From: Flammeovirgaceae bacterium
GTDB lineage: Bacteria; Bacteroidota; Bacteroidia; Cytophagales; Cyclobacteriaceae
Assembly: GCA_003229495.1 (NCBI GenBank)
Contig: QIEB01000019.1
Location: 1-18,547 of the forward strand
Reading direction: 5' to 3'
Length of the DNA stretch: 18,547 bases
The stretch's first letter is position 1. Every line of letters begins with the position of its first letter. The position numbers and the translations under genes were made by a program. Of this stretch, positions 7,668 through 16,056 are shown piece by piece. The notes beneath the pieces were generated by a model, which searched no databases, was not told the DNA's origin, and was given only the letters and a program-made list of their open reading frames with translations.

Positions 7668-8411
7668 TTACACCAAAGATAATTGAGGTAAATGGGCCTT
7701 TAAATAGTTTTTTATTTTCTGAAAATAAGCCATACGCATGGAATATATGATCACTTCCAAGTGGAAATGTGTATCCGTTTCCTCAAGCAGCTTTATTTGT
7801 GGCTTTTTTTTCACCGAAGACCAGGGAGCATTAAGTATTGTCGACCGTAACCGCTTTTCCACCTGGCTATAATCACCATTTTTGGACAAGGAGAGTTTAA
7901 AGGCATGGCTTTTTATTTTTTCACTGGGATTGGGCCTTATACTTACTTCGCTGGAAATCTTCGTATAAGGAATATTGACGGTTTCGCCCATCTCCGTTTC
8001 CATGATCATCGATCGGTAGCCAAGACTTATTACTTTTCCCTTTAGATCTTTTATTTTGATCCAGTCATTTAAACTTAGTGATCCATCTGATTTTAAAATG
8101 ATTCCAGCCAAAAAATCCCTAGCTAAAAACCAGGCGAGCATAAGCAAAACCATCAGGCTTACTACTAGCAGACCTATTGAATTCCAGAATTCATTTTTTA
8201 CCAATAACTGAACACCCCATAGTAAGAACCCCAACCACGCCAATCCCTCCATCATGGGAAGGATACGATCGAGCCCATTTTTGTAAGTGCGCTTTATAGG
8301 CAGCCTTCGAAATACTATTTTTATTATCGAGAACCCGATAAATAATATAATCCCCGCTGCAAAAAGCTTTAGCACGGCAAATTCAGATAAGACCCAACTA
8401 ACGTCTTTCAT
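7668..8411 (-). CDS. MscS-family mechanosensitive channel-like protein
   Basis: This inner-membrane protein is about 247 residues long. There are three hydrophobic segments (about residues 13-34, 54-72 and 78-102). After the last comes the MscS pattern: ARDFLAGIIL, the end of the pore helix, then the beta-domain GSLSLNDWIKIKDLKGKV and IPYTKISSEV. A small mixed alpha/beta C-terminal domain follows. The family opens under membrane tension to release solutes after hypo-osmotic shock. I chose the ATG at 8411; the frame also allows a TTG two codons upstream (8417). The gene begins only 9 nt after the stop of the large cotransporter C-terminal reading frame, so they share a transcript and plausibly a role in ion and volume balance. 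Confidence 0.85.
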   Translation of the reverse strand: MKDVSWVLSEFAVLKLFAAGIILFIGFSIIKIVFRRLPIKRTYKNGLDRILPMMEGLAWLGFLLWGVQLLVKNEFWNSIGLLVVSLMVLLMLAWFLARDFLAGIILKSDGSLSLNDWIKIKDLKGKVISLGYRSMIMETEMGETVNIPYTKISSEVSIRPNPSEKIKSHAFKLSLSKNGDYSQVEKRLRSTILNAPWSSVKKKPQIKLLEETDTHFHLEVIIYSMRMAYFQKIKNYLKAHLPQLSLV

Positions 8412-8420
8412 ATCCAATGG

Positions 8421-11400
8421 TTAGATTAAACTATCTTCAACTAAGGTATTGATCAAAACCGCCCCTGAGTACCGATTCAATGCTAATGTTTGGTTTTCTT
8501 CCACCAAAATTCCTGATCGTAATAAAATCTGTAGCTCTTTGTCCAATTGAGTGGGATCCTCCCCCATAATTCTTTGTAATCGTTTCCGATCCAACCTTCG
8601 ATGGAGTAAAAATTGAAGCAAAATCACCAGGCGCCCTTTTTCCAAATGATGCAGTACTTCCCCATTGGGCTGTTCAGGCCAGCGGATTTCAATTTGGCCG
8701 TCTACTACCTGCCGTATATTGCTGATCCAACTTTGTAAAGCCACCCCCACGTTTCCTTGAGAGATATTAAAGTACTGATTAAACAGCTTGGCTTTTTTAA
8801 AATTACTAAAGGAATCTTCCTCAGTCCCTTCTAATAAAAACTTAAGCCGACTGGTCTGATGCCTTCTGCTAATCACCTCTTTTAATTCCTCCGCGCTGAA
8901 CGGTTGTATATTAATTATCCTAATAAAACTATCATCAATTCTTTTGATACTATTGATCAGGTCAAAACTATAGTTATTGATGTTGGCAATCATCAAACAC
9001 CTGCTCCCAAAGCGGTCTATAAGACTGGTAATTTCCTCGATTACTTCCATTCCTTGTTCACTCCGCTCCCACCACAATTCCAGATCATTAAAAATAATGA
9101 CAGCTTCTTTTTCCAAACCATTGAAAGCCAGTTCGATATCACCATAGAAATGTAAAGCTTTTTGTACCGTTTGAATAAATAGCTTTACATCAATAGATCC
9201 GGCAGCCGGAGGATTTACACAGTAAGCTTTATCACTATTGGAATATTTTTGGGCCAGGAAATCAGAATAGAAGGTTTTTCCAGACCTCGGTGCACCAGTA
9301 ATCAAAATCGCCCCGGAATTGAGTGTTTTGTAATCGGCTAAGACATCTGTTGCTTCTATCAGATCTCTTTTGCGCACCAGCCACAGGTCTCTGTCAACTC
9401 TATGATCTTTTAAGAATAATTGCTTATAGTAGTAAGGCAATTTTTCTAACACTGAAGGAAGAGGCGTACTGATCTCTATTAAACGAATAATGTCTTCCGT
9501 TTTTGCAAGACTTTCTTGCTGCTGTTTGCTAAACTTTACAGCAGCTAACAAGCCCTCACTCCTCCGGTAGTATAATTTTGTAATGGTATTTTGGAACCGC
9601 TCATTAATACTTCCTGTAAACCTGGAAAATTTATTGATCGCCTCGGTTTTTTGTTGTGTCCTAAGCAGGTAGTCAAGATCTACTGCTAATTTTACCACAG
9701 TAAATGCATCGAGTTTCGATATAAATCGATTGACCTTTTCTTTGAATACATCCTCTTGATCAGTTAAACTTTGATGGAAGCTGTCATGTTCCCTTCTTAG
9801 CCTATCAATTTCCTCCTCGACTGATTTTAGTATTGGTTCCCGATGATCACCACCCTCAGTTTGTAAATCAGTCTCCAAATTGGTTACAGAAAAAGTAATC
9901 ACCCGAATAACGTCCTGAGTTGCTTGATTGACCTTTTCTAAAGCCAATTTTTGCTGATCTATATATTCCACTAGTGGCGAAATAAGCTCGTTTTGTATGA
10001 GATAGTTTACCACCCCGCTGGGAGAAATGGAGATAGTCTCTACCTCTTCCAGGAGATTGGATTCCAGGTCCTGCAAATTGGCAACCTCCAATTGCTCAGG
10101 TAGCCGGGCTGGTAGTTCTCTAAGTTTCAAAATAAGCTGATCTACTCTTTCCTGATATAATGGGAACTGATCAGGATGAAACGAAGCATTTACCGTAACA
10201 GATCTGGCTTCCAGTAGGTCCATGCGCAATTTTTCAAGGTAGAGAATCAAACCACCTATTTTCCTTGGGGTACCCTGCAGACGCCATTCCGCCAAATGGT
10301 CAATAAACTGGTGAATTTCCGTGGTAGTTTTTTCTTTAATGCTACTAAGCTTGAGTTCCAGCAATGGTGTGTTAAAGAATAACCACTGATTGTGTCCCCA
10401 GGCGACAATGCCCTCTGATATATGCTGGCGGGTGATCTTCCAGGCTTTTGAGGGCTGTAACTGTTGCTGTAGCAGTTTATTGATTTTGATGTTTTCAATC
10501 GCCAAAGCTATATTCTGCAATTGACTATGATTGGTTACTAATAGGTAATCCCGGTAGCCTGTCAGCTGAAGATTATTTTCTGTTATCCAGGTACCAAAAT
10601 TACTTTGGATTTCTTGCAGTTCCCTTAACATTATTTCCTTTGGGAGGCTGCCATTATTTGATTGTTCCTCCCAGGAATGCAGCATTTCAAACACTTTTTT
10701 ACTTTGCTTTTGCCACCTGCTGATAAACAGGGCACTATCTTTACTTATACTTTTAATTACCTCTTCCAGGGCATTTTGTAAGGATTGCTGCAGTTGGAAG
10801 GCTACCACCTTTTTATAATTTATCTGATACTTTAACGGCTTATGGTCAACCCTATTCCGGATTTTTTGCCACCAGCTGAACTGGCTTAATATTCCCTGGC
10901 CATTCTGCAGAAGTGTTTGTAAAGGATATTCCGCATGCAAATACGGAGTACTCCTCTTCAGCACCGTATCAATTTGACTAAAAAGTTTTTCATAGCCTCC
11001 GGTTAGTGACTGCTCCTGTAATTGCACTTCCTTATCACGAAAATTTTCCAGCAGTTTTTGTATGCTTGATTGCAGCTCCGCTTTCGATTCAGGCAAGTGC
11101 TTCAAAGAAGGATTATCGATCAAATCCTGAAAGGTGGATTCCACTGACTGAGCTAAATTATTTATTAACTGAGCATATTTGTTCAAGGCCGGTTCCAGGC
11201 TATTGTCAAAGTATTCAAATATCATTTCCCTGGATAAATTATCGAGGGTTTGAATATTGTGGGCCAGTACGGATTGATTCGGCAAATTCAGCTCAGGTAA
11301 TACCCTGGCTGGAGCAAGCTCTGAAAGCGCCGTTACCTCCCTTGGCACTTCATGAGGCAAACTCAACCTCAAGTCGATATTTTCAAAATAATGGGCAGCT

Positions 11401-12233
11401 CTATAAAGCACTACGGTACCAATTTCATGGCACAGAGCATCGGTTTTTTCGAAAAATACCTGCTTATTGCCGCTTTGTAATTCAGGCAACTCTATGTAAA
11501 TAAGATCTGCCTGGGCCGACTCACTCTGAATAATTTCGTAATAGGGACGGTGCTCCAAAGAGGTGTTTATGATTTTTATCTCAACAGAAATTCTTAATTC
11601 TTCTAATGCCTGTTCCATTTTTTTATGGATATATGTCTGATCAGCTTCGGCGGTATCGGCCAGGATGATCAAACGGATAGTGGCATTTTGCCAGTCATCC
11701 GAAGTATTTAGAAAGCGAGATATGGTAAGCGCAAAGGAGGCGTGACGTCCCTCACCGCGCCACCAGATGTCAATTAATTTTTTTGACCCAAATCCTATCC
11801 GTGGGTCGTAATCCATAATCAACAGATTGTAGTCCAATTGCTTAAATACATTGATGAGATTGGCAAATTTCTCAGGAGATTTAGAATAACGGGCCCACCC
11901 AATGATCACAGTATTAGGGTCCAGGCCAGAGAAACCATATGTCCTGGCAATACTTTCGATACCGGAATAAATATCATTGCAATGGTAACGACGGGTAAAT
12001 ATGCCCTTCTCATCCGAAGTAGTACTGATCCCCCGCTCATCTTTGGATAACAACACTTCAGAACTTTGGTCCTCGATTAAATCAAAATTGGACAGCAACC
12101 CCAACTTTCCCACCAGTTTCTTCCCGTATTCAACCAAATAAGGTCTTTTTTCAGTACCGCCACTAAATAGTAAAATGTTGGGGCGCCAATTTCTTTGCTT
12201 CCCGTTCAATTTTAAACAGGGCAGTTTTAACAA
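8421..12233 (-). CDS. cytoplasmic part of cation-chloride cotransporter: CCC C-terminal domain, helical region and AAA+-like ATPase (frame-split from 12163-13566)
   Basis: The frame is open for 1270 codons. The TTG at 12233 is only the edge of the open frame, and true homology begins near residue 15 (NWRPNILLFSGG). That region, with IDIWWRGEGRHASFALTI (154-171) and IRLIILAD (186-193), matches the C-terminal domain of NKCC/CCC transporters, whose membrane half lies in the overlapping frame upstream. Residues about 300-945 are helical and coiled-coil-like with no domain I recognise. Residues 950-1150 form a P-loop ATPase: Walker A GAPRSGKT (980-987), Walker B AVIIFNDLE (1044-1052) and sensor-1-like CLMIANINN (1079-1087). 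The tail (about 1195-1270) looks like a winged helix, as in ORC/Cdc6-like or STAND ATPases. Plain CCC proteins lack such an ATPase. It probably forms one polypeptide of about 1710 residues with the upstream frame if the frameshift is an artefact or is bypassed. MscS follows after 9 nt. Confidence 0.8.
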   Translation of the reverse strand: MLKLPCLKLNGKQRNWRPNILLFSGGTEKRPYLVEYGKKLVGKLGLLSNFDLIEDQSSEVLLSKDERGISTTSDEKGIFTRRYHCNDIYSGIESIARTYGFSGLDPNTVIIGWARYSKSPEKFANLINVFKQLDYNLLIMDYDPRIGFGSKKLIDIWWRGEGRHASFALTISRFLNTSDDWQNATIRLIILADTAEADQTYIHKKMEQALEELRISVEIKIINTSLEHRPYYEIIQSESAQADLIYIELPELQSGNKQVFFEKTDALCHEIGTVVLYRAAHYFENIDLRLSLPHEVPREVTALSELAPARVLPELNLPNQSVLAHNIQTLDNLSREMIFEYFDNSLEPALNKYAQLINNLAQSVESTFQDLIDNPSLKHLPESKAELQSSIQKLLENFRDKEVQLQEQSLTGGYEKLFSQIDTVLKRSTPYLHAEYPLQTLLQNGQGILSQFSWWQKIRNRVDHKPLKYQINYKKVVAFQLQQSLQNALEEVIKSISKDSALFISRWQKQSKKVFEMLHSWEEQSNNGSLPKEIMLRELQEIQSNFGTWITENNLQLTGYRDYLLVTNHSQLQNIALAIENIKINKLLQQQLQPSKAWKITRQHISEGIVAWGHNQWLFFNTPLLELKLSSIKEKTTTEIHQFIDHLAEWRLQGTPRKIGGLILYLEKLRMDLLEARSVTVNASFHPDQFPLYQERVDQLILKLRELPARLPEQLEVANLQDLESNLLEEVETISISPSGVVNYLIQNELISPLVEYIDQQKLALEKVNQATQDVIRVITFSVTNLETDLQTEGGDHREPILKSVEEEIDRLRREHDSFHQSLTDQEDVFKEKVNRFISKLDAFTVVKLAVDLDYLLRTQQKTEAINKFSRFTGSINERFQNTITKLYYRRSEGLLAAVKFSKQQQESLAKTEDIIRLIEISTPLPSVLEKLPYYYKQLFLKDHRVDRDLWLVRKRDLIEATDVLADYKTLNSGAILITGAPRSGKTFYSDFLAQKYSNSDKAYCVNPPAAGSIDVKLFIQTVQKALHFYGDIELAFNGLEKEAVIIFNDLELWWERSEQGMEVIEEITSLIDRFGSRCLMIANINNYSFDLINSIKRIDDSFIRIINIQPFSAEELKEVISRRHQTSRLKFLLEGTEEDSFSNFKKAKLFNQYFNISQGNVGVALQSWISNIRQVVDGQIEIRWPEQPNGEVLHHLEKGRLVILLQFLLHRRLDRKRLQRIMGEDPTQLDKELQILLRSGILVEENQTLALNRYSGAVLINTLVEDSLI

Positions 12234-13566
12234 TTTCTGACCATACGCCTTGCCAAATATCGCTGAAACCTAAATTGAATTGTTTTTTGGTGAGGTAAAA
12301 AAAGATGAACCCAATTACTATAAAAGAAGCCATCATGGCTAGTGCATCCAGCTTGAACATCACGGCAAATGTAGCTACCGCTCCGATCACACTGACTACT
12401 CTTGGGATTTTGAAAGTAGGCCGAAAGTCTGATCCCGACCAGCTTTGCAAAGCTGAGGTCAGATTAATAAATCCGTAGGCGGTTAAATAAAACATCGACA
12501 CAATTGGAGCGATCAAATCCAATTGACCGATCAATATGCCTACTTCAGCAATTATAAAAGTGAATATCAGAGCATTTCTGGGCTCATTGGATTTTCCTAC
12601 CCCTTTTCCAAATAACTTTGGGGTCACTTTATCAATGGACATGGCCTGTAAAATGCGAGGGCCTCCTAAGATACCTCCCAAAGCTGATGAAAGCGTGGCC
12701 CCCCAAATACCAGCCATTAAAAAAGGTGCTCCATAACCTGCAAACAAGGCAATCCTGGAAAGAATGTTGGTATCCTCTGTCATAGCTGCAGAATCTACAG
12801 TAGTCGCCAAGAATACAGCCAACCCAATATAAACTACCAATCCTACCGCAATAGCGTACATAGTGCCAGCCGGGATGGATTTTTTAGAGTCTTTGAGATC
12901 TCCTGACATGGCCACTCCCGCAGTAAAACCAGTTACTGCAGGAAAGAAGATAGCAAAAATCACTTCCAAAGAGACTGAATCTGCTGAAGGAACCATTTTT
13001 ATGGTTTGAGCGGTTAATCCGTGATCCATAAACAATCCTCCGGCAACCACCGAAATCAAGGACAGGGCAATGGCACCAAGAATATAATATTGGGCCTTGA
13101 TGGCAAGTGAAGTGCTTACTAAAGCAACGGCAGCAATTGCCGCTAAAGTTATAGTACCGGTTATGCGTAAATAATTAATCCGCACGGCGGTATCCATATC
13201 CGGTGTGGTCAGTCCTATGGCGTTATTGAAGCTTTCCCCAAAGCCCACAATATACATGGCGATACTTAAAGCAGTAGCAACAAACAAAGCTGCACCAATG
13301 GAACCTCCAATGGGCAGTCCCAAACTCCTGGAGAGGATATAATAAATACCACCTGCTTTGACTTTTTTATCGGTAGAAACTGAAGATACCGATAGCCCGG
13401 TAGTAATTGAGATCACATGGGCCACCAGTATGATCATTACAGCACCGATCAATCCGGCCTCCCCCACTACCCATCCCAATCGCAGGTACATAATCACTCC
13501 TAAAATAGTGAGTGCTGATGGAACGAAAACTCCACCGAAAGTGCCGAATTTTTGTGCTTTGGCCAT
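12163..13566 (-). CDS. cation-chloride cotransporter (SLC12/NKCC-like) membrane domain, frameshifted at its 3' end
   Basis: This 467-residue protein has about 12 membrane helices. It carries CCC signatures: GTFGGVFVPS...MYLRLGWVVGEAG (8-37, TM1), KAGGIYYILSRSLG (70-83) and FPAVTGFTAGVAMSGDLKD (208-226), the classic SLC12 block. Family members co-transport Na+ and/or K+ with Cl-, and some bacterial or archaeal members may move amino acids or K+. Ion use here is not determined. The last 11 or so residues (KLAPQHFTI-stop) are out of frame. Removing one A from the sense-strand run GCAAAGAAATTGG (plus-strand 12186-12198) would give EAKNWRPNILLFSGG and join the 1270-codon frame below. So this is either a recent mutation, an assembly error or a recoding site. 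The start ATG at 13566 fits homologues, which begin just before TM1. Confidence 0.85.
   Translation of the reverse strand: MAKAQKFGTFGGVFVPSALTILGVIMYLRLGWVVGEAGLIGAVMIILVAHVISITTGLSVSSVSTDKKVKAGGIYYILSRSLGLPIGGSIGAALFVATALSIAMYIVGFGESFNNAIGLTTPDMDTAVRINYLRITGTITLAAIAAVALVSTSLAIKAQYYILGAIALSLISVVAGGLFMDHGLTAQTIKMVPSADSVSLEVIFAIFFPAVTGFTAGVAMSGDLKDSKKSIPAGTMYAIAVGLVVYIGLAVFLATTVDSAAMTEDTNILSRIALFAGYGAPFLMAGIWGATLSSALGGILGGPRILQAMSIDKVTPKLFGKGVGKSNEPRNALIFTFIIAEVGILIGQLDLIAPIVSMFYLTAYGFINLTSALQSWSGSDFRPTFKIPRVVSVIGAVATFAVMFKLDALAMMASFIVIGFIFFYLTKKQFNLGFSDIWQGVWSEIVKTALFKIEREAKKLAPQHFTI
12186..12198 (-). other. apparent +1 frameshift between the membrane and cytoplasmic halves of the cotransporter
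   Basis: On the sense strand the site reads GCA AAG AAA TTG GCG in the membrane-domain frame. The conserved CCC continuation NWRPN needs AAT TGG CGC, which is the +1 frame. One surplus A in the AAAGAAATT stretch explains the shift exactly. The downstream frame then stays open for over 1250 codons with good domain content. That argues for a very recent event, a sequencing or assembly error, or translational bypass, not an old pseudogene. The heptamer does not fit the common -1 slippery X-XXY-YYZ form. Confidence 0.75.
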
Positions 13567-14048
13567 TGGCTATGGTTTGCAGGCTAACTCAGAACCTGAA
13601 AACAGGGCTTTGTTCAGTTATTAGTTTCATGACTCTAAATTAAAAACATTTAGCAATTTTTTCCCCTCATCTTTACTATTAAGGCCAACCTAATTCTGTA
13701 TATTATGCGCGAATTTCTAAAAAAGAATTAGCCCTGTGAGATTCAATTAAGTGGAGAGTTGTACAGTGGCATATCAACCTATACCTTACTACGAGCTGCT
13801 CCTCACGTAAGTCAAAGCGATGGTGATACCAGCGGCAAACAGGAATTTGCCAGACCAGTAGACTTTCCCAATGAAGGTGACGATGGTATTTTTGATATGA
13901 ACGAAACCGGTTCATTCAGATGGACCCGTTTGCGCGTCATATTTAGTTTTTCATTCACGTTCCTCACAGATACAGCCAAACGGTTCAGTGGAGATAAAAA
14001 GGAAGATTAGAAGAGTAATTCATACCTCATAACTTAATAATCAACAAC
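13567..14048. other. 482-bp interval without an intact gene
   Basis: This gap separates the start of the cotransporter gene from the stop of the enolase-superfamily gene, both on the minus strand. The first 130 bases are AT-rich and should hold the cotransporter promoter, although no good CAAAnnTA (minus-strand TAnnTTTG) match is visible. The rest (13732-14010) is a start-less plus-strand open frame listed separately. No terminator hairpin with a T-run, tRNA or repeat was seen. Confidence 0.6.
13705..14010 (+). pseudogene. possible gene remnant, unidentified, with in-frame TAG
   Basis: An ATG at 13705 begins MREFLKKN and meets a TAG at 13729-13731. The same frame then stays open to the TAG at 14008-14010 (92 codons) without a convincing start, only TTG at 13759. 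The product is acidic in the middle (QSDGDTSGKQEFARPVDF, NEGDDGIFDMNETG). It ends in an alternating hydrophobic stretch, RLRVIFSFSFTF, like the last strands of an outer-membrane barrel. I do not recognise the family. It could be the 3' remnant of a lost gene or a chance open frame. It runs opposite to its neighbours. Confidence 0.3.
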
Positions 14049-15299
14049 TTACCAGTCCACTACTGATCCGTCGGACTCCAGATAGGTCTCAGGGCTGCGC
14101 CAATCATGTCCCAGTTTATCCGCCAGAGCATCCTCGTCCAACTCGATTCCTAGTCCAGGCTTGGTTGGCAATGGCAGATGCCCGTCGGATACCTTAAATG
14201 GCTCTTTCAAATAGCCTTCTCCCAAAGTAACTTGTTCCTGGCAAAGGAAGTTTGGTATACTTGCTGCTAACTGCAACCCCGCTGCCAAAGAGATAGGACC
14301 TAAAGGATTGTGAGGAGCAATTGCCGCATAATAGGCTTCAGCCATTCCTGCGATCAAGCGCCCTTCAAAAATGCCGCCTGCATGGCACATATCCGGTTGA
14401 AGAATACTGGCAGCTCCTTTTTCCAGAATCTCTCTGAATCCCCACTTGGTAAAGATCCGCTCACCCGTGGCTATCGGAATGTGGGTTTCTTTTGCAAGCT
14501 CCGCCATAACGTCTACATTCTGGCAATTGACAGGCTCTTCAATAAAAAAAGGCTGGTAGGGCTCCAAACGCCGGATAAGCAAAGCGGCATTTTGAGGAGA
14601 AATAGCCCCATGAAAGTCGATGGCAATATCTGCGTCCTTTCCCACTGCTTCTCTTAGTCCGGCAAATGTTTCGGTTGCTTCATCAATAAATCTGGGATTA
14701 GCCACAATACCGGACTGTCTGGCATTGTTGACCCCGGTTTTAAATGCTGTGTAACCCTCAGCTTTGGCTTCTTTGATCGCATCCGGGGTACGGGCATGGG
14801 CATATACCCGAATTCGGTTACGGGTTGGTCCTCCAAGCAGTTCATATATGGGTACACCAAGGGCCTTTCCCTTTATATCCCACAAAGCCTGCTCGATGCC
14901 ACTCAGAGCGCTGGTCAAGATAGGACCACCTCGATAAAAGGTGTGCCGGTATATGGCTTGCCAATGGTGCATGATGCGCCGTGGGTCCTTGCCTACCAGG
15001 TATGGAGCGATTTCCTGAACCGCGGCAGCGCAAGTATCGGCCCTGCCTTCGGTAATAGGTTCGCCCAGACCAACAATACCCTGATCCGTATGAATTTTTA
15101 GAAATAGAAACCTTGGCTGGACTTTAAAAGTCTCCAGTTTGGTGATCTTGATCTCCCCCTTGCGCATCCCAGCAAAGGAATTTTTACCGTCAATTGCTCC
15201 AATGGCCGGCAGTCCTAATGTTCCGGCTGCTGCACCGGCAAAGACTTTTCTGAAAAACGTCCGGCGTGAACGAGGGCTTTGTACATTGATGATTTTCAT
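14049..15299 (-). CDS. Tat-exported mandelate racemase/muconate-lactonising (galactonate dehydratase-like) enzyme
   Basis: This 416-residue enolase-superfamily enzyme acts on the alpha-carbon of carboxylic acids, most often sugar-acid dehydration. The N-terminus carries a twin-arginine signal (RRTFFRK at 12-18, then AGAAAGTLGLPAIGA), so export to the periplasm is predicted. Mature sequence starts near residue 45. The family's capping domain covers about 50-165 and the barrel 165-400. Metal and catalytic residues seen are IDFHG (D228, H230), FIEEP (E254), ATGER (E280) and APHNPLGP (H330). D-x-H on one strand plus the late His is the D-galactonate dehydratase arrangement. Cytoplasmic DgoD lacks a signal peptide, so a periplasmic or surface version is notable. 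The substrate is not certain. It is the last gene of the right-hand minus-strand set, and a palindrome (15315-15332) sits just upstream of its start. Confidence 0.88.
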   Translation of the reverse strand: MKIINVQSPRSRRTFFRKVFAGAAAGTLGLPAIGAIDGKNSFAGMRKGEIKITKLETFKVQPRFLFLKIHTDQGIVGLGEPITEGRADTCAAAVQEIAPYLVGKDPRRIMHHWQAIYRHTFYRGGPILTSALSGIEQALWDIKGKALGVPIYELLGGPTRNRIRVYAHARTPDAIKEAKAEGYTAFKTGVNNARQSGIVANPRFIDEATETFAGLREAVGKDADIAIDFHGAISPQNAALLIRRLEPYQPFFIEEPVNCQNVDVMAELAKETHIPIATGERIFTKWGFREILEKGAASILQPDMCHAGGIFEGRLIAGMAEAYYAAIAPHNPLGPISLAAGLQLAASIPNFLCQEQVTLGEGYLKEPFKVSDGHLPLPTKPGLGIELDEDALADKLGHDWRSPETYLESDGSVVDW

Positions 15300-15314
15300 G
15301 ATTTTTGCTCTAGT

Positions 15315-15332
15315 TATTGTAAGGTTACAATA
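15315..15332. promoter_or_regulatory. candidate operator palindrome upstream of the dehydratase-like gene
   Basis: The sequence TATTGTAAGGTTACAATA is a perfect 8-bp inverted repeat (TATTGTAA / TTACAATA) around GG. It lies 16 bases before the start codon at 15299, in a 72-bp gap. The TTGTAA-N2-TTACAA form suits a dimeric repressor of GntR or LacI type. No such regulator gene is in the window. A perfect 8-bp match next to a catabolic gene is suggestive but not proof. Confidence 0.45.
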
Positions 15333-15371
15333 TACAAAGTCAAATGAATCTTTGGCCTTCTTTATTAGTAC

Positions 15372-15920
15372 TTAGAAATGCTTTCCAACAGACAACATTA
15401 ACGACCAGGAATCATAAATTCCCTGCTTGTTATCGTAAATCAAACCTGGAGAAATATCCCAATGGCCTGGCAACTCAATTTCATAACTTAGCCCTACCCT
15501 ATAGACAAAAAAGTTTTCATTTTTTTCCAGTTCCACTCCGGGCCCGGCATACAGGATCAAGTTTTTATAAATTTTATACATTCCAATAATGGTCATTACC
15601 ACCGGTGATTCTCTTTCCAACTCCTGGTCCATTCCACGTTTTATTACATAATTCATGATTTCCACATCAGCATGATAGCCCACTGCCCACCGTTCCTTGA
15701 ACCAATACTCATACTCAAGCGCCCAGGTGGGAACTACTAGGAAAGACCGGCCTCCTTCTGATAGGTTCCCTGCTGGTACGTAGGTTTGTCCAATGGCCAC
15801 CCCAAATCTGTGTCTGGCAGGTGTTTCATGGTGTTCTGATTGGTTGAATTCTTGTTGTTCCTGTCCGAACAGGTTATGACAACTTATAACCATCAACACT
15901 ATCCAAGTGAACTTTAACAT
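15372..15920 (-). CDS. small secreted or outer-membrane beta-barrel-like protein, function unknown
   Basis: This protein is about 182 residues from the ATG at 15920. The frame extends ten codons further to a GTG at 15950, but the ATG puts the signal peptide (MLKFTWIVLMVISCHNLFGQ) at the N-terminus. After it the protein alternates charged and aromatic residues in strand-like stretches (RFGVAIGQTYVP, WALEYEYWF, WAVGYHADVEI, LILYAGPGVELE, FVYRVGLSYEIEL, SWSLMLSVGKHF). It ends in F, as outer-membrane barrels commonly do. No family is recognised with confidence. It resembles the many small PorT/OmpW-like barrels of Bacteroidota. It lies on the same strand as the Rid and dehydratase genes with short gaps. 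Confidence 0.7.
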   Translation of the reverse strand: MLKFTWIVLMVISCHNLFGQEQQEFNQSEHHETPARHRFGVAIGQTYVPAGNLSEGGRSFLVVPTWALEYEYWFKERWAVGYHADVEIMNYVIKRGMDQELERESPVVMTIIGMYKIYKNLILYAGPGVELEKNENFFVYRVGLSYEIELPGHWDISPGLIYDNKQGIYDSWSLMLSVGKHF

Positions 15921-16056
15921 TGTTCCGTACAAAATTAAAGTCCTATTCACTTAATTACTAAAAGCTGCCGTTCCGGGTCAAACTGTAACTTGCTACTAAA
16001 AAGTATCCAGTTTGGAACCAAATCCCTATTCAAAACCAATAATCCATAACTTATCA

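Noticed and set aside
11006..11503. 165-codon plus-strand open frame inside the cotransporter tail
   Set aside because: It lies antisense within a clearly coding region with recognisable domains, and its product shows no domain or signal. A shadow frame.
12186..12198. Programmed -1 ribosomal slippage at the cotransporter join
   Set aside because: The needed shift is +1 and the site does not match the X-XXY-YYZ pattern, and no stimulatory structure was evident. Kept only as a frameshift of unknown cause.
14310..15101. Several plus-strand open frames of 100-115 codons over the dehydratase gene
   Set aside because: They are antisense to a well-supported enolase-superfamily gene and lack coding features of their own.
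15979..16014. CAAACTG...CAGTTTG inverted repeat between the Rid and barrel genes
   Set aside because: It has a 7-bp stem with a 22-base loop and no T-run on either strand. This could arise by chance in AT-rich spacer.
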